A stretch of 64,000 nucleotides of DNA from Bacillus sp. AFS059628 (GCF_002571225.1 NZ_NVEC01000007.1:62001-126000); one strand, 5' to 3'. Positions 1 through 9,670 are shown, counted from the stretch's first letter. The notes: generated by a model from the sequence alone, not told the origin. Numbers and translations: made by a program.

Positions 1-1778
1 CATCGTTTGTAGGTGTGGCGGCAGAACTTGTGCAATATAACAATAAATATGAAAATGTAGTTTCGAATTTGTTGGGTACTGTTATTGTTGCAAAAGATTT
101 ACGCGGGGCGAATGAGTTGGCGAAACAACTACAATACCGTTATCGCATTGTAACAATCGAAGGTGATGTAGTGAACCCTGGCGGTTCTATGACAGGTGGA
201 GCGGTAAAACAGGCGAAATCTTCTTTATTAGGACGTCAACGTGAGCTAGAAGAGTGGACAAACAAGTTAACTGATATGGAAGAAAAAACGACGAAGTTAG
301 AAAACTTTGTTAAAGCAGTAAAGCAAGAAATTCAAGAAAAAGAAGTACAAATACGCGAACTGAGACAAAGCGTAGAGGTAGAGCGTGTAGAAGAACAGAA
401 ATTAAGAGAAGAAATTAGTCGCTTAGAATTAGAAGAACATCGTATTAATGATCGTTTATCAATTTATGATTTAGAGATTGAAGGGTTCTTACAAGATCAA
501 GTGAAAATACAAGGGCGTAAAGAAGAGCTAGAAAAGATTTTAGCGACCCTTCAAGTGGAGATTACGGAATTAGATAGTAACATTGCAGCTTTAACAAAAC
601 AAAAAAGTGAGCAGCATTCTTCGAAAGAAAAAGTTCAAAAAGAAATGACAGAGTTAAAAGTGTTAGCAGCTGAAAAGCAACAACGCTTATCTAACCAAAA
701 AGAAAAAGTTGAACGATTGACGAAGGAAAAAGAAGAAACAGATGCAACGCTTGTTAAAACGAAAGAGGACTTAGCATTCTTAAAACAAGAAATGACATCG
801 AATTCAAGTGGTGAAGAGCAAATTACGAATATGATTGAGAAGAAAGCATACGATCGTAATCAAACTTCAGAGTTAATTCGCTCTCGTCGTGAACAACGTG
901 TATCGTTACAAGAGAGGGTAGAACAGTTAGAGCGTAATCTGAAAGAGACCACAGGTAAACATAAATACATTCTTGAGATGTTGAAAGATCAAGAGGTGAA
1001 AATTAACCGACTTGATGTAGAGTTAGAAAATAGATTACAACATTTACGTGAAACATATACAATTTCATTTGAAGCGGCAAAACTGAAGTATACAATGGTG
1101 ATGCCTGCCGAGGATGCACGTAAAAAGGTGAAATTAATTAAATTATCTATTGAAGAGCTAGGTACAGTAAACTTAGGAGCAATTGATGAATATGAGCGTG
1201 TAGCAGAGCGTCATACATTCTTACTAGAACAAAAAGATGATCTAGAAGAAGCGAAAACAACATTGCATCAACTTATTACTGAAATGGATGAAGAAATGAA
1301 AAAACGCTTTTCTACTACGTTTGAAGGAATTCGAATGGAGTTTCAATCGGTCTTCTCTGAATTGTTCGGAGGCGGTAGAGCGGATTTAGTCATGACGAAT
1401 CCAGAGGATTTATTAAATACAGGTATTGATATTGTAGCGCAACCGCCAGGGAAGAAACTGCAAAACTTAGGTTTACTTTCAGGTGGAGAGCGTGCTTTAA
1501 CAGCAATTGCGCTGTTATTTGGTATTTTAAAAGTGCGCCCAGTGCCATTCTGTGTACTAGATGAGGTAGAGGCTGCTCTTGATGAGGCGAACGTTGCCCG
1601 TTTTGCCCAGTATTTAAAGAAATTTAGTGATGAGACACAGTTTATTGTAATTACACATAGAAAAGGTACAATGGAAGAGTCTGACGTATTGTACGGTGTA
1701 ACAATGCAAGAGTCAGGGGTATCTAAACTTGTCTCGGTTCGTTTAGATGATGGAGAAGAACTAGTTGCAAGCAAATAG
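1..1778 (+). CDS. smc: Chromosome partition protein SMC, C-terminal half (5' end outside window)
   Basis: SMC is the ATPase of the SMC-ScpAB complex, which compacts and segregates newly replicated origins. The frame is open from base 3, so about 591 of the usual ~1190 residues are present. The fragment starts inside the hinge (glycine-rich NPGGSMTGGA near nt 171-206), continues through a long Glu/Lys-rich coiled coil (nt ~240-1130) and ends in the C-terminal head. The head shows the ABC signature LSGGERALTAIAL (nt ~1477) and Walker B PFCVLDEVEAALDEANV (nt ~1546). ftsY follows after 15 bases, as in other Bacillus, so the two are probably cotranscribed. Identification is secure; only the start is missing. 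Confidence 0.97.
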   Translation, partial: SFVGVAAELVQYNNKYENVVSNLLGTVIVAKDLRGANELAKQLQYRYRIVTIEGDVVNPGGSMTGGAVKQAKSSLLGRQRELEEWTNKLTDMEEKTTKLENFVKAVKQEIQEKEVQIRELRQSVEVERVEEQKLREEISRLELEEHRINDRLSIYDLEIEGFLQDQVKIQGRKEELEKILATLQVEITELDSNIAALTKQKSEQHSSKEKVQKEMTELKVLAAEKQQRLSNQKEKVERLTKEKEETDATLVKTKEDLAFLKQEMTSNSSGEEQITNMIEKKAYDRNQTSELIRSRREQRVSLQERVEQLERNLKETTGKHKYILEMLKDQEVKINRLDVELENRLQHLRETYTISFEAAKLKYTMVMPAEDARKKVKLIKLSIEELGTVNLGAIDEYERVAERHTFLLEQKDDLEEAKTTLHQLITEMDEEMKKRFSTTFEGIRMEFQSVFSELFGGGRADLVMTNPEDLLNTGIDIVAQPPGKKLQNLGLLSGGERALTAIALLFGILKVRPVPFCVLDEVEAALDEANVARFAQYLKKFSDETQFIVITHRKGTMEESDVLYGVTMQESGVSKLVSVRLDDGEELVASK

Positions 1779-1793
1779 GAAGGATGGGTCAGT

Positions 1794-2783
1794 ATGAGCT
1801 TTTTTAAAAAACTAAAAGAAAAAATTTCGAAACAAACAGATACGGTAACAGAGAAGTTTAAACAAGGATTAGAAAAAACAAGAAATTCATTTGCGGATAA
1901 AGTGAATGATCTAGTCTTTCGTTACCGTAAAGTGGATGAAGATTTCTTCGAAGAATTAGAAGAAATTTTAATCGGTGCAGACGTTGGCGTTTCAACGGTG
2001 ATGGAATTAATTGATCAATTGAAAGAAGAAGTGCAACGCCGTAATATTCAAGATCCAAAAGAAGTACAAGCTGTTATTTCGGAAAAACTAATAGAAATTT
2101 ATAAAGGCGACAGCGATTTTACTAATGAAGTTAATATGCAAAAAGATGGCTTGACAGTTGTTTTATTTGTTGGTGTTAATGGTGTAGGTAAAACGACAAC
2201 AATTGGTAAGATGGCTCATAAGTTTAAATCAGAAGGTAAGTCTGTCTTATTGGCGGCAGGAGATACATTCCGCGCTGGGGCGATTGAACAATTGGAAGTA
2301 TGGGGCGATCGCGTTGGTGTAGAAGTGATTAAACAAGGATCAGGGTCTGATCCGGCAGCGGTTATGTATGACGCTGTACAAGCTGCGAAAGCACGTAACG
2401 TAGACGTATTACTATGCGATACAGCAGGACGTTTACAAAATAAAGTGAACTTAATGAAGGAGCTAGAGAAAGTAAAGCGTGTAATTGAACGTGAAGTACC
2501 AGGAGCTCCTCATGAAGTATTACTTGTTATTGATGCTACAACAGGACAAAATGGTTTAAGTCAAGCGAAAACATTCCGTGAAGCAACGAATGTTACTGGT
2601 ATTGTTTTAACGAAGTTAGATGGGACTGCTAAAGGTGGTATTGTATTAGCGATCCGTAACGAAATGGATGTACCGGTTAAATTTGTTGGATTAGGGGAGC
2701 AAATGGATGATCTACAACAGTTCGATCCAGAACAATATGTATATGGTTTATTTGCGAACTTAGTAGAAACAGAAGAAGTATAA
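1794..2783 (+). CDS. ftsY: Signal recognition particle receptor FtsY
   Basis: FtsY is the membrane-associated SRP receptor GTPase that docks Ffh-ribosome-nascent chain complexes at the SecYEG translocon. The 329-residue protein has a short Lys-rich N-terminus that probably serves as the membrane-binding helix, a helical N domain, and an SRP-type G domain. G1 is GVNGVGKTTT (residues 127-136), followed by DTFRAGAIEQL, the DTAGR motif and TKLDGTAKGG. It lacks the long acidic A domain of E. coli FtsY, as is usual in Bacillus. The ATG is preceded by a GGAAGGA-like ribosome binding site. It lies between smc and ylxM-ffh, with a terminator directly after it. Confidence 0.97.
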   Translation: MSFFKKLKEKISKQTDTVTEKFKQGLEKTRNSFADKVNDLVFRYRKVDEDFFEELEEILIGADVGVSTVMELIDQLKEEVQRRNIQDPKEVQAVISEKLIEIYKGDSDFTNEVNMQKDGLTVVLFVGVNGVGKTTTIGKMAHKFKSEGKSVLLAAGDTFRAGAIEQLEVWGDRVGVEVIKQGSGSDPAAVMYDAVQAAKARNVDVLLCDTAGRLQNKVNLMKELEKVKRVIEREVPGAPHEVLLVIDATTGQNGLSQAKTFREATNVTGIVLTKLDGTAKGGIVLAIRNEMDVPVKFVGLGEQMDDLQQFDPEQYVYGLFANLVETEEV

Positions 2784-2787
2784 GTGA

Positions 2788-2815
2788 AAGAAGCGGTATT
2801 TTCCGCTTCTTTTTC
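2788..2815 (+). terminator. Intrinsic terminator after ftsY
   Basis: GAAGCGG and CCGCTTC form a stem with an AT-rich loop, followed by a T-rich tract. It separates smc-ftsY from ylxM-ffh. Confidence 0.85.
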
Positions 2816-2845
2816 TATAAAAATATGTGATGTTAAGAAAAAAAC

Positions 2846-2874
2846 TTGACACTCTTTTGTACTCCATGTAAACT
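2846..2874 (+). promoter_or_regulatory. Sigma-A promoter for ylxM-ffh
   Basis: TTGACA (2846-2851), 17-base spacer, TAAACT (2869-2874), 42 bases before the ylxM start. It lies just after the ftsY terminator, which supports a new transcription unit here. Confidence 0.7.
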
Positions 2875-2916
2875 AATTCATGTAAAGGGAAATCACTTAA
2901 CAAAGGATGATCCAAC

Positions 2917-3249
2917 ATGCTCGAAAAAACAACGAGAATGAACTATTTATTTGATTTTTATCAATCGTTGTTAACGCAAAAACAAAGAAGTTATATGTCG
3001 CTTTATTATCTAGATGATTTATCTCTTGGTGAAATTGCGGAAGAATTTGATGTAAGTCGCCAAGCCGTGTATGATAACATTAAACGGACTGAAGCGATGC
3101 TTGAAGAATATGAAGAAAAATTAGTATTACTTCAAAAGTTTCAAGAGCGACAGCGACTTGTTGCAAAGCTAAAACAGCTAATCAGCGAAGAAGAGCATGT
3201 GAATGAAGAAATGAAACAAGTTGTTGAAGCTATCGAAAAATTAGATTAG
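2917..3249 (+). CDS. ylxM: YlxM, HTH protein of the SRP operon
   Basis: A 110-residue sigma-factor-like helix-turn-helix protein found next to ffh across Firmicutes. The HTH is visible as [23 protein letters not shown] (about residues 34-56), resembling sigma region 4. The C-terminal half is a charged coiled coil. It has no own membrane or catalytic motif. In streptococci the YlxM family has been linked to SRP function by binding of SRP components, so a role in SRP assembly or regulation is likely but not shown by this sequence. It ends 12 bases before ffh and is clearly cotranscribed with it. Confidence 0.92.
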
Positions 3250-3261
3250 GAGGGCGGCAAT

Positions 3262-4611
3262 ATGGCATTTGAAGGATTAGCCGACCGACTTCAACAGACA
3301 ATGCAAAAAATCCGCGGCAAAGGAAAAGTTTCTGAAGCCGATGTGAAAGAAATGATGAGAGAAGTTCGTCTAGCTCTTTTAGAAGCGGACGTTAACTTTA
3401 AAGTAGTAAAAGATTTTGTAAAGCGTGTGTCTGAACGTGCTGTCGGACAAGATGTAATGAAAAGTTTGACACCTGGACAACAAGTAATTAAAGTTGTACA
3501 GGAAGAACTTACAGAACTTATGGGCGGAGAGCAAAGCAAAATTGCTGTTGCTAATAAGCCACCGACTGTTATTATGATGGTTGGTCTGCAAGGTGCAGGT
3601 AAAACAACGACGACAGGTAAGCTTGCGAATTTGCTTCGTAAAAAGCATAATCGTAAACCTATGCTTGTTGCGGCGGATATTTACCGTCCTGCAGCGATTA
3701 AACAGCTTGAAACATTAGGGAAGCAATTGGACATGCCTGTATTCTCTTTAGGAGATCAAGTAAGTCCTGTTGAAATTGCGAAACAAGCGATTGCAAAAGC
3801 AAAAGAAGATCATCACGATTATGTTTTAATTGATACAGCGGGTCGCCTGCATATTGATGAAGAACTAATGGATGAATTAGCGAAAGTGAAAGAAGTTGCG
3901 AAACCGGATGAAATTTTCCTTGTTGTCGATGCGATGACAGGACAAGACGCGGTTAATGTTGCACAAAGTTTCCATGAACAGTTAGGTTTAACTGGGGTTG
4001 TATTAACAAAACTAGATGGTGATACGCGCGGTGGTGCGGCATTATCTATTAAAGCTGTTACAAATACACCAATTAAATTTGCTGGTATGGGTGAAAAACT
4101 AGATGCACTTGAAGCGTTCCATCCAGAACGTATGGCATCCCGTATTTTAGGGATGGGAGACGTCTTAACGTTAATTGAAAAAGCGCAAGCTACAGTTGAT
4201 GAAGAGAAAGCAAAAGAACTTGAGCAAAAAATGCGTACACTTTCGTTTACGCTTGACGATTTCCTAGAACAACTTGGACAAGTGCGTCAACTTGGACCGC
4301 TTGATGAATTGTTAGGAATGCTTCCTGGTGCAAATAAAATTAAAGGGCTGAAAAATGCACAAGTTGATGAAAAACAAATTGGGCATATTGAGGCAATTAT
4401 TCGTTCTATGACTAAATTAGAGCGAGAACAACCGGAAATAATCAATGCTAGTCGCAAAAAGCGCATTGCCAAAGGTAGCGGTACAACGGTACAAGAAATC
4501 AATCGTTTAATCAAGCAATTTGATGATATGAAAAAGATGATGAAAACGATGACTGGAATGCAAAAAGGTAAGAAAAAAGGACTAGGTGGATTGAAGTTTC
4601 CATTCATGTAA
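3262..4611 (+). CDS. ffh: Signal recognition particle protein Ffh (SRP54)
   Basis: Ffh binds SRP RNA and signal sequences of nascent proteins and delivers ribosomes to FtsY. The 449-residue protein has the N domain (1-~95), the G domain with G1 GLQGAGKTTT (108-117), DTAGRLHIDEELM and TKLDGDTRGG, and a Met-rich M domain from about residue 300 (FLEQLGQVRQLGPLDELLGMLPG; C-terminal KKMMKTMTGMQ). Length is normal for the family. AGGAGGG sits at the right spacing before the ATG. It follows ylxM, and rpsP follows after 100 bases. Confidence 0.98.
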   Translation: MAFEGLADRLQQTMQKIRGKGKVSEADVKEMMREVRLALLEADVNFKVVKDFVKRVSERAVGQDVMKSLTPGQQVIKVVQEELTELMGGEQSKIAVANKPPTVIMMVGLQGAGKTTTTGKLANLLRKKHNRKPMLVAADIYRPAAIKQLETLGKQLDMPVFSLGDQVSPVEIAKQAIAKAKEDHHDYVLIDTAGRLHIDEELMDELAKVKEVAKPDEIFLVVDAMTGQDAVNVAQSFHEQLGLTGVVLTKLDGDTRGGAALSIKAVTNTPIKFAGMGEKLDALEAFHPERMASRILGMGDVLTLIEKAQATVDEEKAKELEQKMRTLSFTLDDFLEQLGQVRQLGPLDELLGMLPGANKIKGLKNAQVDEKQIGHIEAIIRSMTKLEREQPEIINASRKKRIAKGSGTTVQEINRLIKQFDDMKKMMKTMTGMQKGKKKGLGGLKFPFM

Positions 4612-4643
4612 GGAAAAAAGATGGCTCTGTTAAGAAAAAATAC

Positions 4644-4676
4644 TTTACAAAGCAATAGTCTTTTTGCTAATATAAT
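4644..4676 (+). promoter_or_regulatory. Possible sigma-A promoter for rpsP
   Basis: TTTACA (4644-4649) with TAATAT 18 bases later (4668-4673), overlapping a perfect TATAAT (4671-4676). The AT-rich context makes this uncertain. Read-through from ffh is also possible because no terminator is seen between the genes. Confidence 0.4.
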
Positions 4677-4711
4677 TATCTGTGTGAAATAAATTCGGAG
4701 GTGCTTTATAA

Positions 4712-4984
4712 ATGGCAGTTAAAATTCGTTTAAAACGTATGGGAGCTAAAAAAACTCCTTTCTATCGTGTAGTTGTTGCAGATTCTCGTTCTCCTCGTGA
4801 CGGACGTTTCATTGAGGAAATCGGTACTTACAATCCGGTTGCTCAACCAGCTGAAGTTAAGATCAACGAAGAAGCAGCATTAAAATGGTTAGGAAATGGT
4901 GCTAAACCATCTGATACAGTTCGTAACTTATTCTCTAACCAAGGTATCATGGAGAAATTCCACTTATCTAAACAAGGTAAGTAA
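4712..4984 (+). CDS. rpsP: 30S ribosomal protein S16
   Basis: S16 is an early-binding protein of the 30S subunit body. The 90-residue sequence begins [32 protein letters not shown] in essence, the family hallmark, with the usual basic N-terminal half. A strong GGAGGTG ribosome binding site precedes the ATG. It is followed 14 bases later by khpA and then rimM and trmD, an operon order kept across Bacillus that groups ribosome assembly with tRNA modification. Confidence 0.98.
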   Translation: MAVKIRLKRMGAKKTPFYRVVVADSRSPRDGRFIEEIGTYNPVAQPAEVKINEEAALKWLGNGAKPSDTVRNLFSNQGIMEKFHLSKQGK

Positions 4985-4998
4985 TTGAGGCAATGACT

Positions 4999-5226
4999 AT
5001 GAAGAAGTTAGTCGAGACGATTGTCAAGCCTCTTGTCGATTATCCTGAAGATGTAAAAGTTACACAGGAACTTTACAACGGAGAGATAAAGTATCGATTA
5101 ACTGTACATCCTGAGGATGTTGGAAAAGTCATTGGAAAGCAAGGCAAAGTTGCGAAAGCAATTCGAATGCTCTTGTATTCAGTGGGACATCATAATGATG
5201 AAAAAGTAACACTGGAAATTCAATAA
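4999..5226 (+). CDS. khpA: KhpA (YlqC), KH-domain RNA-binding protein
   Basis: A 75-residue single KH domain protein. The KH signature [19 protein letters not shown] (about residues 37-55) is clear. In Gram-positive bacteria KhpA partners with KhpB (Jag/EloR) and affects small RNAs and cell elongation. Two in-frame ATGs exist at 4993 and 4999. The GAGG at 4987-4990 is only 2 bases from the first but 8 from the second, so I chose 4999. In B. subtilis a gene called ylqD follows here; it is absent in this window, where only a terminator separates khpA from rimM. Confidence 0.93.
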   Translation: MKKLVETIVKPLVDYPEDVKVTQELYNGEIKYRLTVHPEDVGKVIGKQGKVAKAIRMLLYSVGHHNDEKVTLEIQ

Positions 5227-5230
5227 ACGT

Positions 5231-5265
5231 AAAAAGGGCGAGGAGTTATTTCCTCTCCCTTTTTT
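5231..5265 (+). terminator. Intrinsic terminator after khpA
   Basis: AAAAAGGG-c-GAGGA pairs with TCCTC-t-CCCTTTTT, ending in a T run. Confidence 0.85.
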
Positions 5266-5347
5266 AACATTTAAAGAGAAGTTGCATGTTCCATATGTGA
5301 AATGGGGATGCTTAATTTATATAGAAACCAGGGGTGAAATACTATTT

Positions 5348-5863
5348 ATGACAAAATGGTTTAATGTAGGGAAAATTGTAAATACTCATGGCGTAAGAGG
5401 AGAAATTCGTGTAGTTTCTCGTACTGATTTTCCAGAAGAGCGATATAAAGTAGGAAATACATTATACATATCGAATGAAAAAGGTGGAGAGCCTTTCCCA
5501 GTAAAGATTACTTCTCATCGTCAACATAAAACATTTGATTTATTGACATTTGAAGGATATGGGAATGTAAATGAAGTAGAACAGTTTAAAGGATCTCTTT
5601 TAAAAGTGCCTGAAGATCAATTAGGCGAACTACCTGAAGGTGAATACTACTATCATGAAATTATTGGTTGCAACGTTGTAACGGAAGAAGGAGAAGCGTT
5701 AGGGACAATAAAAGAAATTTTATCTCCCGGTGCAAATGATGTTTGGGTTATTAAACGTCCAAAAGGTCAAGATCTGTTAATTCCTTATATTGATGATGTT
5801 GTACTTCAAGTTAACATTGAGAATAAATTAGTAACCATTCATGTAATGGAAGGGCTGCTATAA
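5348..5863 (+). CDS. rimM: 16S rRNA processing protein RimM
   Basis: RimM helps maturation of the 30S head and binds S19. The 171-residue protein has the RimM N-terminal barrel ([16 protein letters not shown]) and a C-terminal PRC barrel ([13 protein letters not shown], then [10 protein letters not shown] and [11 protein letters not shown]). The frame stays open upstream to 5282, but homology starts at [10 protein letters not shown] and GGGGTG at 5331-5336 precedes this ATG by 11 bases, so the shorter start is used. Its stop overlaps the trmD start by one base, which suggests translational coupling. Confidence 0.95.
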
Positions 5864-6597
5864 TGAAAATTGACATTTTAACATTGTTTCCAGATATGTT
5901 TACAGGTGTGTTTGGATCTTCAATTTTAAAGAAAGCACAAGAAAAAGAAGCGGTAGAGCTTCGTGTGGTCAATTTCCGCGATTATACAACGAGTAAGCAT
6001 AATAGCGTAGATGATTATCCGTATGGTGGTGGCGCTGGGATGGTATTAACCCCTCAGCCTATTTTTGATGCTGTAGAAGATTTAACGAAAGAGACAGAGC
6101 GTAAGCCGAGAGTTGTCTTAATGTGTCCGCAGGGTGAAAGATTTACTCAAAAGAAAGCGGAAGAGCTTGCAGAAGAAGAACATTTAATCTTTGTATGTGG
6201 ACATTATGAAGGATATGACGAGAGAATTCGTGAACATCTCGTGACAGATGAGATTTCTATTGGTGACTACGTATTAACGGGTGGAGAGTTAGCCTCTATG
6301 GTTATAACTGATAGTGTCGTACGTCTCTTGCCAGGAGTACTAGGAAATCATGCTTCACAAGTCGAGGATTCGTTTAGTACAGGTTTATTAGAGCATCCTC
6401 ATTATACACGTCCAGCTGATTTTCGTGGTATGAAAGTGCCCGATGTATTAATGTCAGGAAATCATAAAAATATTGATGAGTGGCGACATAAAGAATCGTT
6501 GCGTCGTACGTACACGCGTAGACCGGATTTACTAGAAGAACGAGAATTGTCTAAGCAAGAAAAGAAGTGGCTAGAACAGATTAAAGAAGGCAAATAA
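5863..6597 (+). CDS. trmD: tRNA (guanine37-N1)-methyltransferase TrmD
   Basis: TrmD puts a methyl group on N1 of G37 in tRNAs reading CNN/GNN codons and so prevents +1 frameshifting. It uses S-adenosylmethionine held in a SPOUT trefoil knot. In the 244 residues the family motifs [24 protein letters not shown] and [19 protein letters not shown] are intact, followed by the C-terminal tRNA-binding domain ([19 protein letters not shown]). It shares its first base with the rimM stop codon. Confidence 0.97.
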
Positions 6598-6616
6598 GGG
6601 CTTGATATATTTTCTA

Positions 6617-6645
6617 TTGCAACAGTTCTAGCAATATGCTATTAT
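6617..6645 (+). promoter_or_regulatory. Sigma-A promoter for rplS
   Basis: TTGCAA (6617-6622), 17-base spacer, TATTAT (6640-6645), with an extended -10 TG one base upstream. It starts a leader of about 95 bases. Confidence 0.65.
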
Positions 6646-6649
6646 AACA

Positions 6650-6743
6650 CTTGTGCTGCTGAAATCAGTAGCCGTATTAACGATGTTCCGCTGTAATTTA
6701 TTTAGACTTTATAAGAGCATCTGTTTAAAGGAGAGAATTTAAT
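6650..6743 (+). promoter_or_regulatory. Probable L19 leader (5' UTR of rplS)
   Basis: About 95 untranslated bases between the promoter and rplS contain short complementary segments (GTGCTGCTGAAATCAGTAGC can fold on itself). An L19 leader RNA is a recognised family in Bacilli at exactly this place; I assign it by position and length, not by a covariance match. Confidence 0.5.
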
Positions 6744-7088
6744 ATGCAACAATTAATCGCAGAAATTACAAAAGGCCAATTAAAAACTGACCTTCCTTCA
6801 TTCCGTCCTGGAGACACTTTACGTGTACACGTAAAAGTAGTTGAGGGAACTCGTGAAAGAATTCAGCTTTTCGAAGGTGTTGTAATTAAACGTCGTGGTG
6901 GCGGAATCAGTGAAACATTCACAGTTCGTAAGATTTCTTACGGTGTAGGTGTAGAGCGTACATTCCCAGTTCACACGCCAAGAATCGCGAAAATCGAAGT
7001 ACTTCGCCGTGGTAAAGTACGTCGTGCTAAGTTATACTACTTACGTAACCTTCGCGGTAAAAAAGCACGTATTAAAGAAATTCGATAA
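6744..7088 (+). CDS. rplS: 50S ribosomal protein L19
   Basis: L19 sits at the 30S-50S interface. The 114-residue protein shows the family core: [35 protein letters not shown], then [17 protein letters not shown] and [10 protein letters not shown], and a very basic C-terminus ([20 protein letters not shown]). AAGGAGAG precedes the ATG. It has its own promoter and leader and is closed by a strong terminator, so it forms a single-gene unit downstream of trmD. Confidence 0.98.
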   Translation: MQQLIAEITKGQLKTDLPSFRPGDTLRVHVKVVEGTRERIQLFEGVVIKRRGGGISETFTVRKISYGVGVERTFPVHTPRIAKIEVLRRGKVRRAKLYYLRNLRGKKARIKEIR

Positions 7089-7097
7089 GACATGTAT

Positions 7098-7128
7098 GGG
7101 AGCTTGTAAATGCACAAGCTCCCTTTTT
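7098..7128 (+). terminator. Intrinsic terminator after rplS
   Basis: GGGAGCTTGT and (C)ACAAGCTCCC form a 10-bp stem followed by TTTTT. Confidence 0.92.
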
Positions 7129-7155
7129 CCAATCTATATAAAATTTTGATATAAT
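7126..7155 (+). promoter_or_regulatory. Probable promoter for signal peptidase
   Basis: A perfect TATAAT at 7150-7155 lies 35 bases before the start codon; the -35 (TTCCAA at 7126-7131, 18-base spacer) is weak and overlaps the rplS terminator tail. Confidence 0.5.
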
Positions 7156-7189
7156 ACGAGCAGCTTACATAATCGTGGAGGGGAAAAGC

Positions 7190-7741
7190 ATGAAGAAAGA
7201 AAAGAGTTCACTTTGGGAATGGATCAAAGCAATTTTGATCGCTGTTGTATTAGCGGGTGTTATTAGACAGTTTTTCTTTGCGCCAATTCTCGTAGATGGA
7301 GTATCGATGGCGTCTACTTTACATGATCGCGATCGAATGATTGTTAATAAAATTGGTTATCACATAGGAGATCCGAAACGATTTGATATTATTGTATTCC
7401 AAGCAACGGAAGATAAAGATTATATTAAGCGTATTATCGGCCTACCAGGCGATGAAATAGAGTATCGTAATGATAAACTATATGTTAACGGAAAGGCTTA
7501 TGAGGAGCCGTATTTAGACAAGCAGAAAAAACAAATTGCTGACGGACCGCTTACATATGATTTTACTCTTGAAGAAATGACAGGGAAGAAAACTGTCCCG
7601 GAAGGTCAATTATTTGTTTTAGGCGATAATCGTCGTTTTAGTAAAGATAGCCGTTCGATTGGTACAATTTCAATGGACCAAGTAATCGGAAAAGCAAATA
7701 TACTATATTGGCCGTTAAAAGATGCACGTATTGTGAAATAA
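7190..7741 (+). CDS. lepB: Type I signal peptidase
   Basis: Membrane-anchored serine/lysine protease that removes signal peptides from secreted preproteins. One N-terminal membrane helix (about residues 12-30, [20 protein letters not shown]) is followed by the catalytic Ser box DGVSMASTL and the Lys box [13 protein letters not shown], then box E ([15 protein letters not shown]). The 183-residue length fits the SipS type. An in-frame GTG at 7175 lies inside the Shine-Dalgarno segment, so the ATG at 7190, 5-6 bases after GGAGGGG, is the start. B. cereus-group genomes carry several paralogues, so the exact sip name cannot be set. Confidence 0.93.
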   Translation: MKKEKSSLWEWIKAILIAVVLAGVIRQFFFAPILVDGVSMASTLHDRDRMIVNKIGYHIGDPKRFDIIVFQATEDKDYIKRIIGLPGDEIEYRNDKLYVNGKAYEEPYLDKQKKQIADGPLTYDFTLEEMTGKKTVPEGQLFVLGDNRRFSKDSRSIGTISMDQVIGKANILYWPLKDARIVK

Positions 7742-7761
7742 AAGAAAAAGAAGGTGGCAAC

Positions 7762-8652
7762 ATGGTAATTCAATGGTTCCCGGGTCATATGGCAAAGGCT
7801 AGACGCCAAGTAACAGAAAAATTAAAGTTAATTGATGTTGTAATTGAGCTTGTAGATGCTCGATTACCTTTATCTTCTCGAAATCCGATGATTGATGAGA
7901 TTATTACACATAAACCGAGGCTTGTTGTTTTAAATAAAGCAGATATGGCGGATGATCGTTTAACAAAACAGTGGATCGCATATTTTAAAGAAAAAGGCCA
8001 TATGGCAATTTCAATTAACGCACAAGCTGGACAAGGTATGAAGGAAATTGCAGCGGCTTGTAAAGTGTTAGTGAAAGAAAAATTTGATAAAATGGTTGCA
8101 AAAGGTATTAGACCGAGAGCGATTCGTGCATTAATTGTAGGTATACCGAATGTTGGTAAATCTACGTTAATCAATAAGTTAGCGAAGAAAAATATTGCTA
8201 AAACAGGAGATCGTCCTGGTGTGACAACCGCTCAGCAATGGATTAAAGTTGGGAAAGAAATGGAGCTGTTAGATACACCTGGTATTTTATGGCCTAAATT
8301 TGAAGACGAATTAGTTGGTTTACGACTAGCTACGACTGGTGCAATTAAAGACTCTATTTTAAATCTACAAGATGTAGCCGTTTATGCGTTACGTTTTATG
8401 GAGAAACATTATCCAGAACGATTAAAAGAGCGCTATAGTTTAAATGACATTCCAGAAGATATCGTGGAGTTATTTGATGCGATTGGGAAAAACCGAGGCT
8501 GTTTAATGGGCGGCGGAATGATTGATTATGATAAAACATCTGAACTTGTACTTCGTGAGCTTCGTGGTGGCAAACTTGGAAAAATGACATTTGAAACACC
8601 AGAAGAGTTTGCAGAACAAACAGAAGATGTAGAAAAAGTAGAAGAAGTATAA
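7762..8652 (+). CDS. rbgA: Ribosome biogenesis GTPase RbgA (YlqF)
   Basis: RbgA is a circularly permuted GTPase needed for late 50S assembly, acting around incorporation of L16. The permuted motif order is visible in the 296 residues: G4 LNKAD (about 53-57) comes before G1 GIPNVGKST (about 127-135), then RPGVTT and G3 DTPGIL. The N-terminus WFPGHMAKA is a family hallmark. An open frame runs upstream to 7708, but AAGGTGG at 7751-7757 fixes the ATG at 7762. It follows the signal peptidase gene by 20 bases and is probably cotranscribed with it. Confidence 0.96.
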   Translation: MVIQWFPGHMAKARRQVTEKLKLIDVVIELVDARLPLSSRNPMIDEIITHKPRLVVLNKADMADDRLTKQWIAYFKEKGHMAISINAQAGQGMKEIAAACKVLVKEKFDKMVAKGIRPRAIRALIVGIPNVGKSTLINKLAKKNIAKTGDRPGVTTAQQWIKVGKEMELLDTPGILWPKFEDELVGLRLATTGAIKDSILNLQDVAVYALRFMEKHYPERLKERYSLNDIPEDIVELFDAIGKNRGCLMGGGMIDYDKTSELVLRELRGGKLGKMTFETPEEFAEQTEDVEKVEEV

Positions 8653-8680
8653 GACGTGCATTTGTACGTCTTTTCTTTTT
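8651..8680 (+). terminator. Intrinsic terminator after rbgA
   Basis: AAGACGT/ACGTCTT stem overlapping the stop codon, followed by a T-rich tract. Confidence 0.8.
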
Positions 8681-8703
8681 TGTATATAAAGGGAGTGGCA
8701 TGA

Positions 8704-9477
8704 ATGCAAAAAGTGACTATTCAAGAAGCGGAACATTTACTGCAAGAAATTATGAGTGAAGAGGATGATCGCTTTCAAATATTAATGAAAGATGAACGTA
8801 AAGGGATACAAAAGCTCATTACGAAGTGGTATAAACAAAAAGAGTTAGCGCAAAAGGAAAAAGAAAAATTTCTAGAAATGTCTAAGTATGAAAATGCATT
8901 ACGTGAAAAAGGCCTCACATATATCGCTGGTATAGATGAAGTGGGGCGCGGGCCGCTAGCTGGGCCTGTCGTGACGGCAGCTGTTGTCCTTCCAGAAGAT
9001 TTTTATATTCCAGGGTTAAATGATTCCAAAAAGCTGAGTGAGGCGAAGCGAGAGCGTTTTTATGATGAAATTAAAGCGCAAGCAATTGCAATTGGAGTTG
9101 GAATTGTATCACCGCAAGTGATTGATGAAATAAATATTTATCAAGCGACGAAACAAGCGATGTTAGATGCTGTTGCAAATTTATCTTGTACACCAGAATA
9201 CTTATTAATTGATGCGATGAAACTCCCTACACCAATTCCGCAAACATCCATTATTAAAGGTGATGCAAAAAGTATCTCTATTTCAGCTGCATCCATTATT
9301 GCAAAAGTAACGAGAGATCGTATGATGAAAGAACTTGGAGAAAAGTATCCTGCATATGGATTTGAACAACATATGGGATATGGAACGAAACAACATTTAG
9401 AAGCGATCGAAGCGCATGGAGTATTAGAAGAACACCGAAAATCGTTTGCGCCAATTAAAGATATGATTCAAAAATAA
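8704..9477 (+). CDS. rnhB: Ribonuclease HII
   Basis: Cleaves RNA in RNA-DNA hybrids and starts removal of single ribonucleotides from DNA. The 257-residue protein has an N-terminal extension of ~70 residues rich in Lys/Glu, then the catalytic core with [15 protein letters not shown] (first acidic pair), the DSKKLSE motif, LIDAMKL and SIIAKVTRD. Length matches Bacillus RNase HII. GGGAGTG precedes the start. The ylqG and ylqH genes that follow rnhB in B. subtilis are not present here; sucC comes next. Confidence 0.96.
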   Translation: MQKVTIQEAEHLLQEIMSEEDDRFQILMKDERKGIQKLITKWYKQKELAQKEKEKFLEMSKYENALREKGLTYIAGIDEVGRGPLAGPVVTAAVVLPEDFYIPGLNDSKKLSEAKRERFYDEIKAQAIAIGVGIVSPQVIDEINIYQATKQAMLDAVANLSCTPEYLLIDAMKLPTPIPQTSIIKGDAKSISISAASIIAKVTRDRMMKELGEKYPAYGFEQHMGYGTKQHLEAIEAHGVLEEHRKSFAPIKDMIQK

Positions 9478-9503
9478 GCTGTGTTTTCACAGCTTATTTT
9501 TTA
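9474..9503 (+). terminator. Intrinsic terminator after rnhB
   Basis: AATAAGCTGTG-tttt-CACAGCTTATT with a T run; overlaps the rnhB stop codon. Confidence 0.9.
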
Positions 9504-9571
9504 TTTTGACATATAAACATTACTATTTTCAAAAAAGAATAAAGCGATTTCAGTTTTCTGACACTTTATTG

Positions 9572-9600
9572 TAGACAGCGTGCCAATCATCTTATACAAT
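9572..9600 (+). promoter_or_regulatory. Likely sigma-A promoter for sucCD
   Basis: TAGACA (9572-9577), 17-base spacer, TACAAT (9595-9600), 70 bases before sucC. The 190-base gap otherwise shows no gene. Confidence 0.55.
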
Positions 9601-9670
9601 GGCAATGTAATGTTTTTTAAACATTAAAAAACTTTTCGAGTAAAACAGGAAAACAGGGGAGGATGGGACC

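Noticed and set aside
1343-1774. Open frame of 143 codons on the minus strand inside smc
   Set aside because: It lies wholly within a certain gene, has no ribosome binding site and its composition is that of a shadow frame. The same holds for the many similar minus-strand frames in the housekeeping genes.
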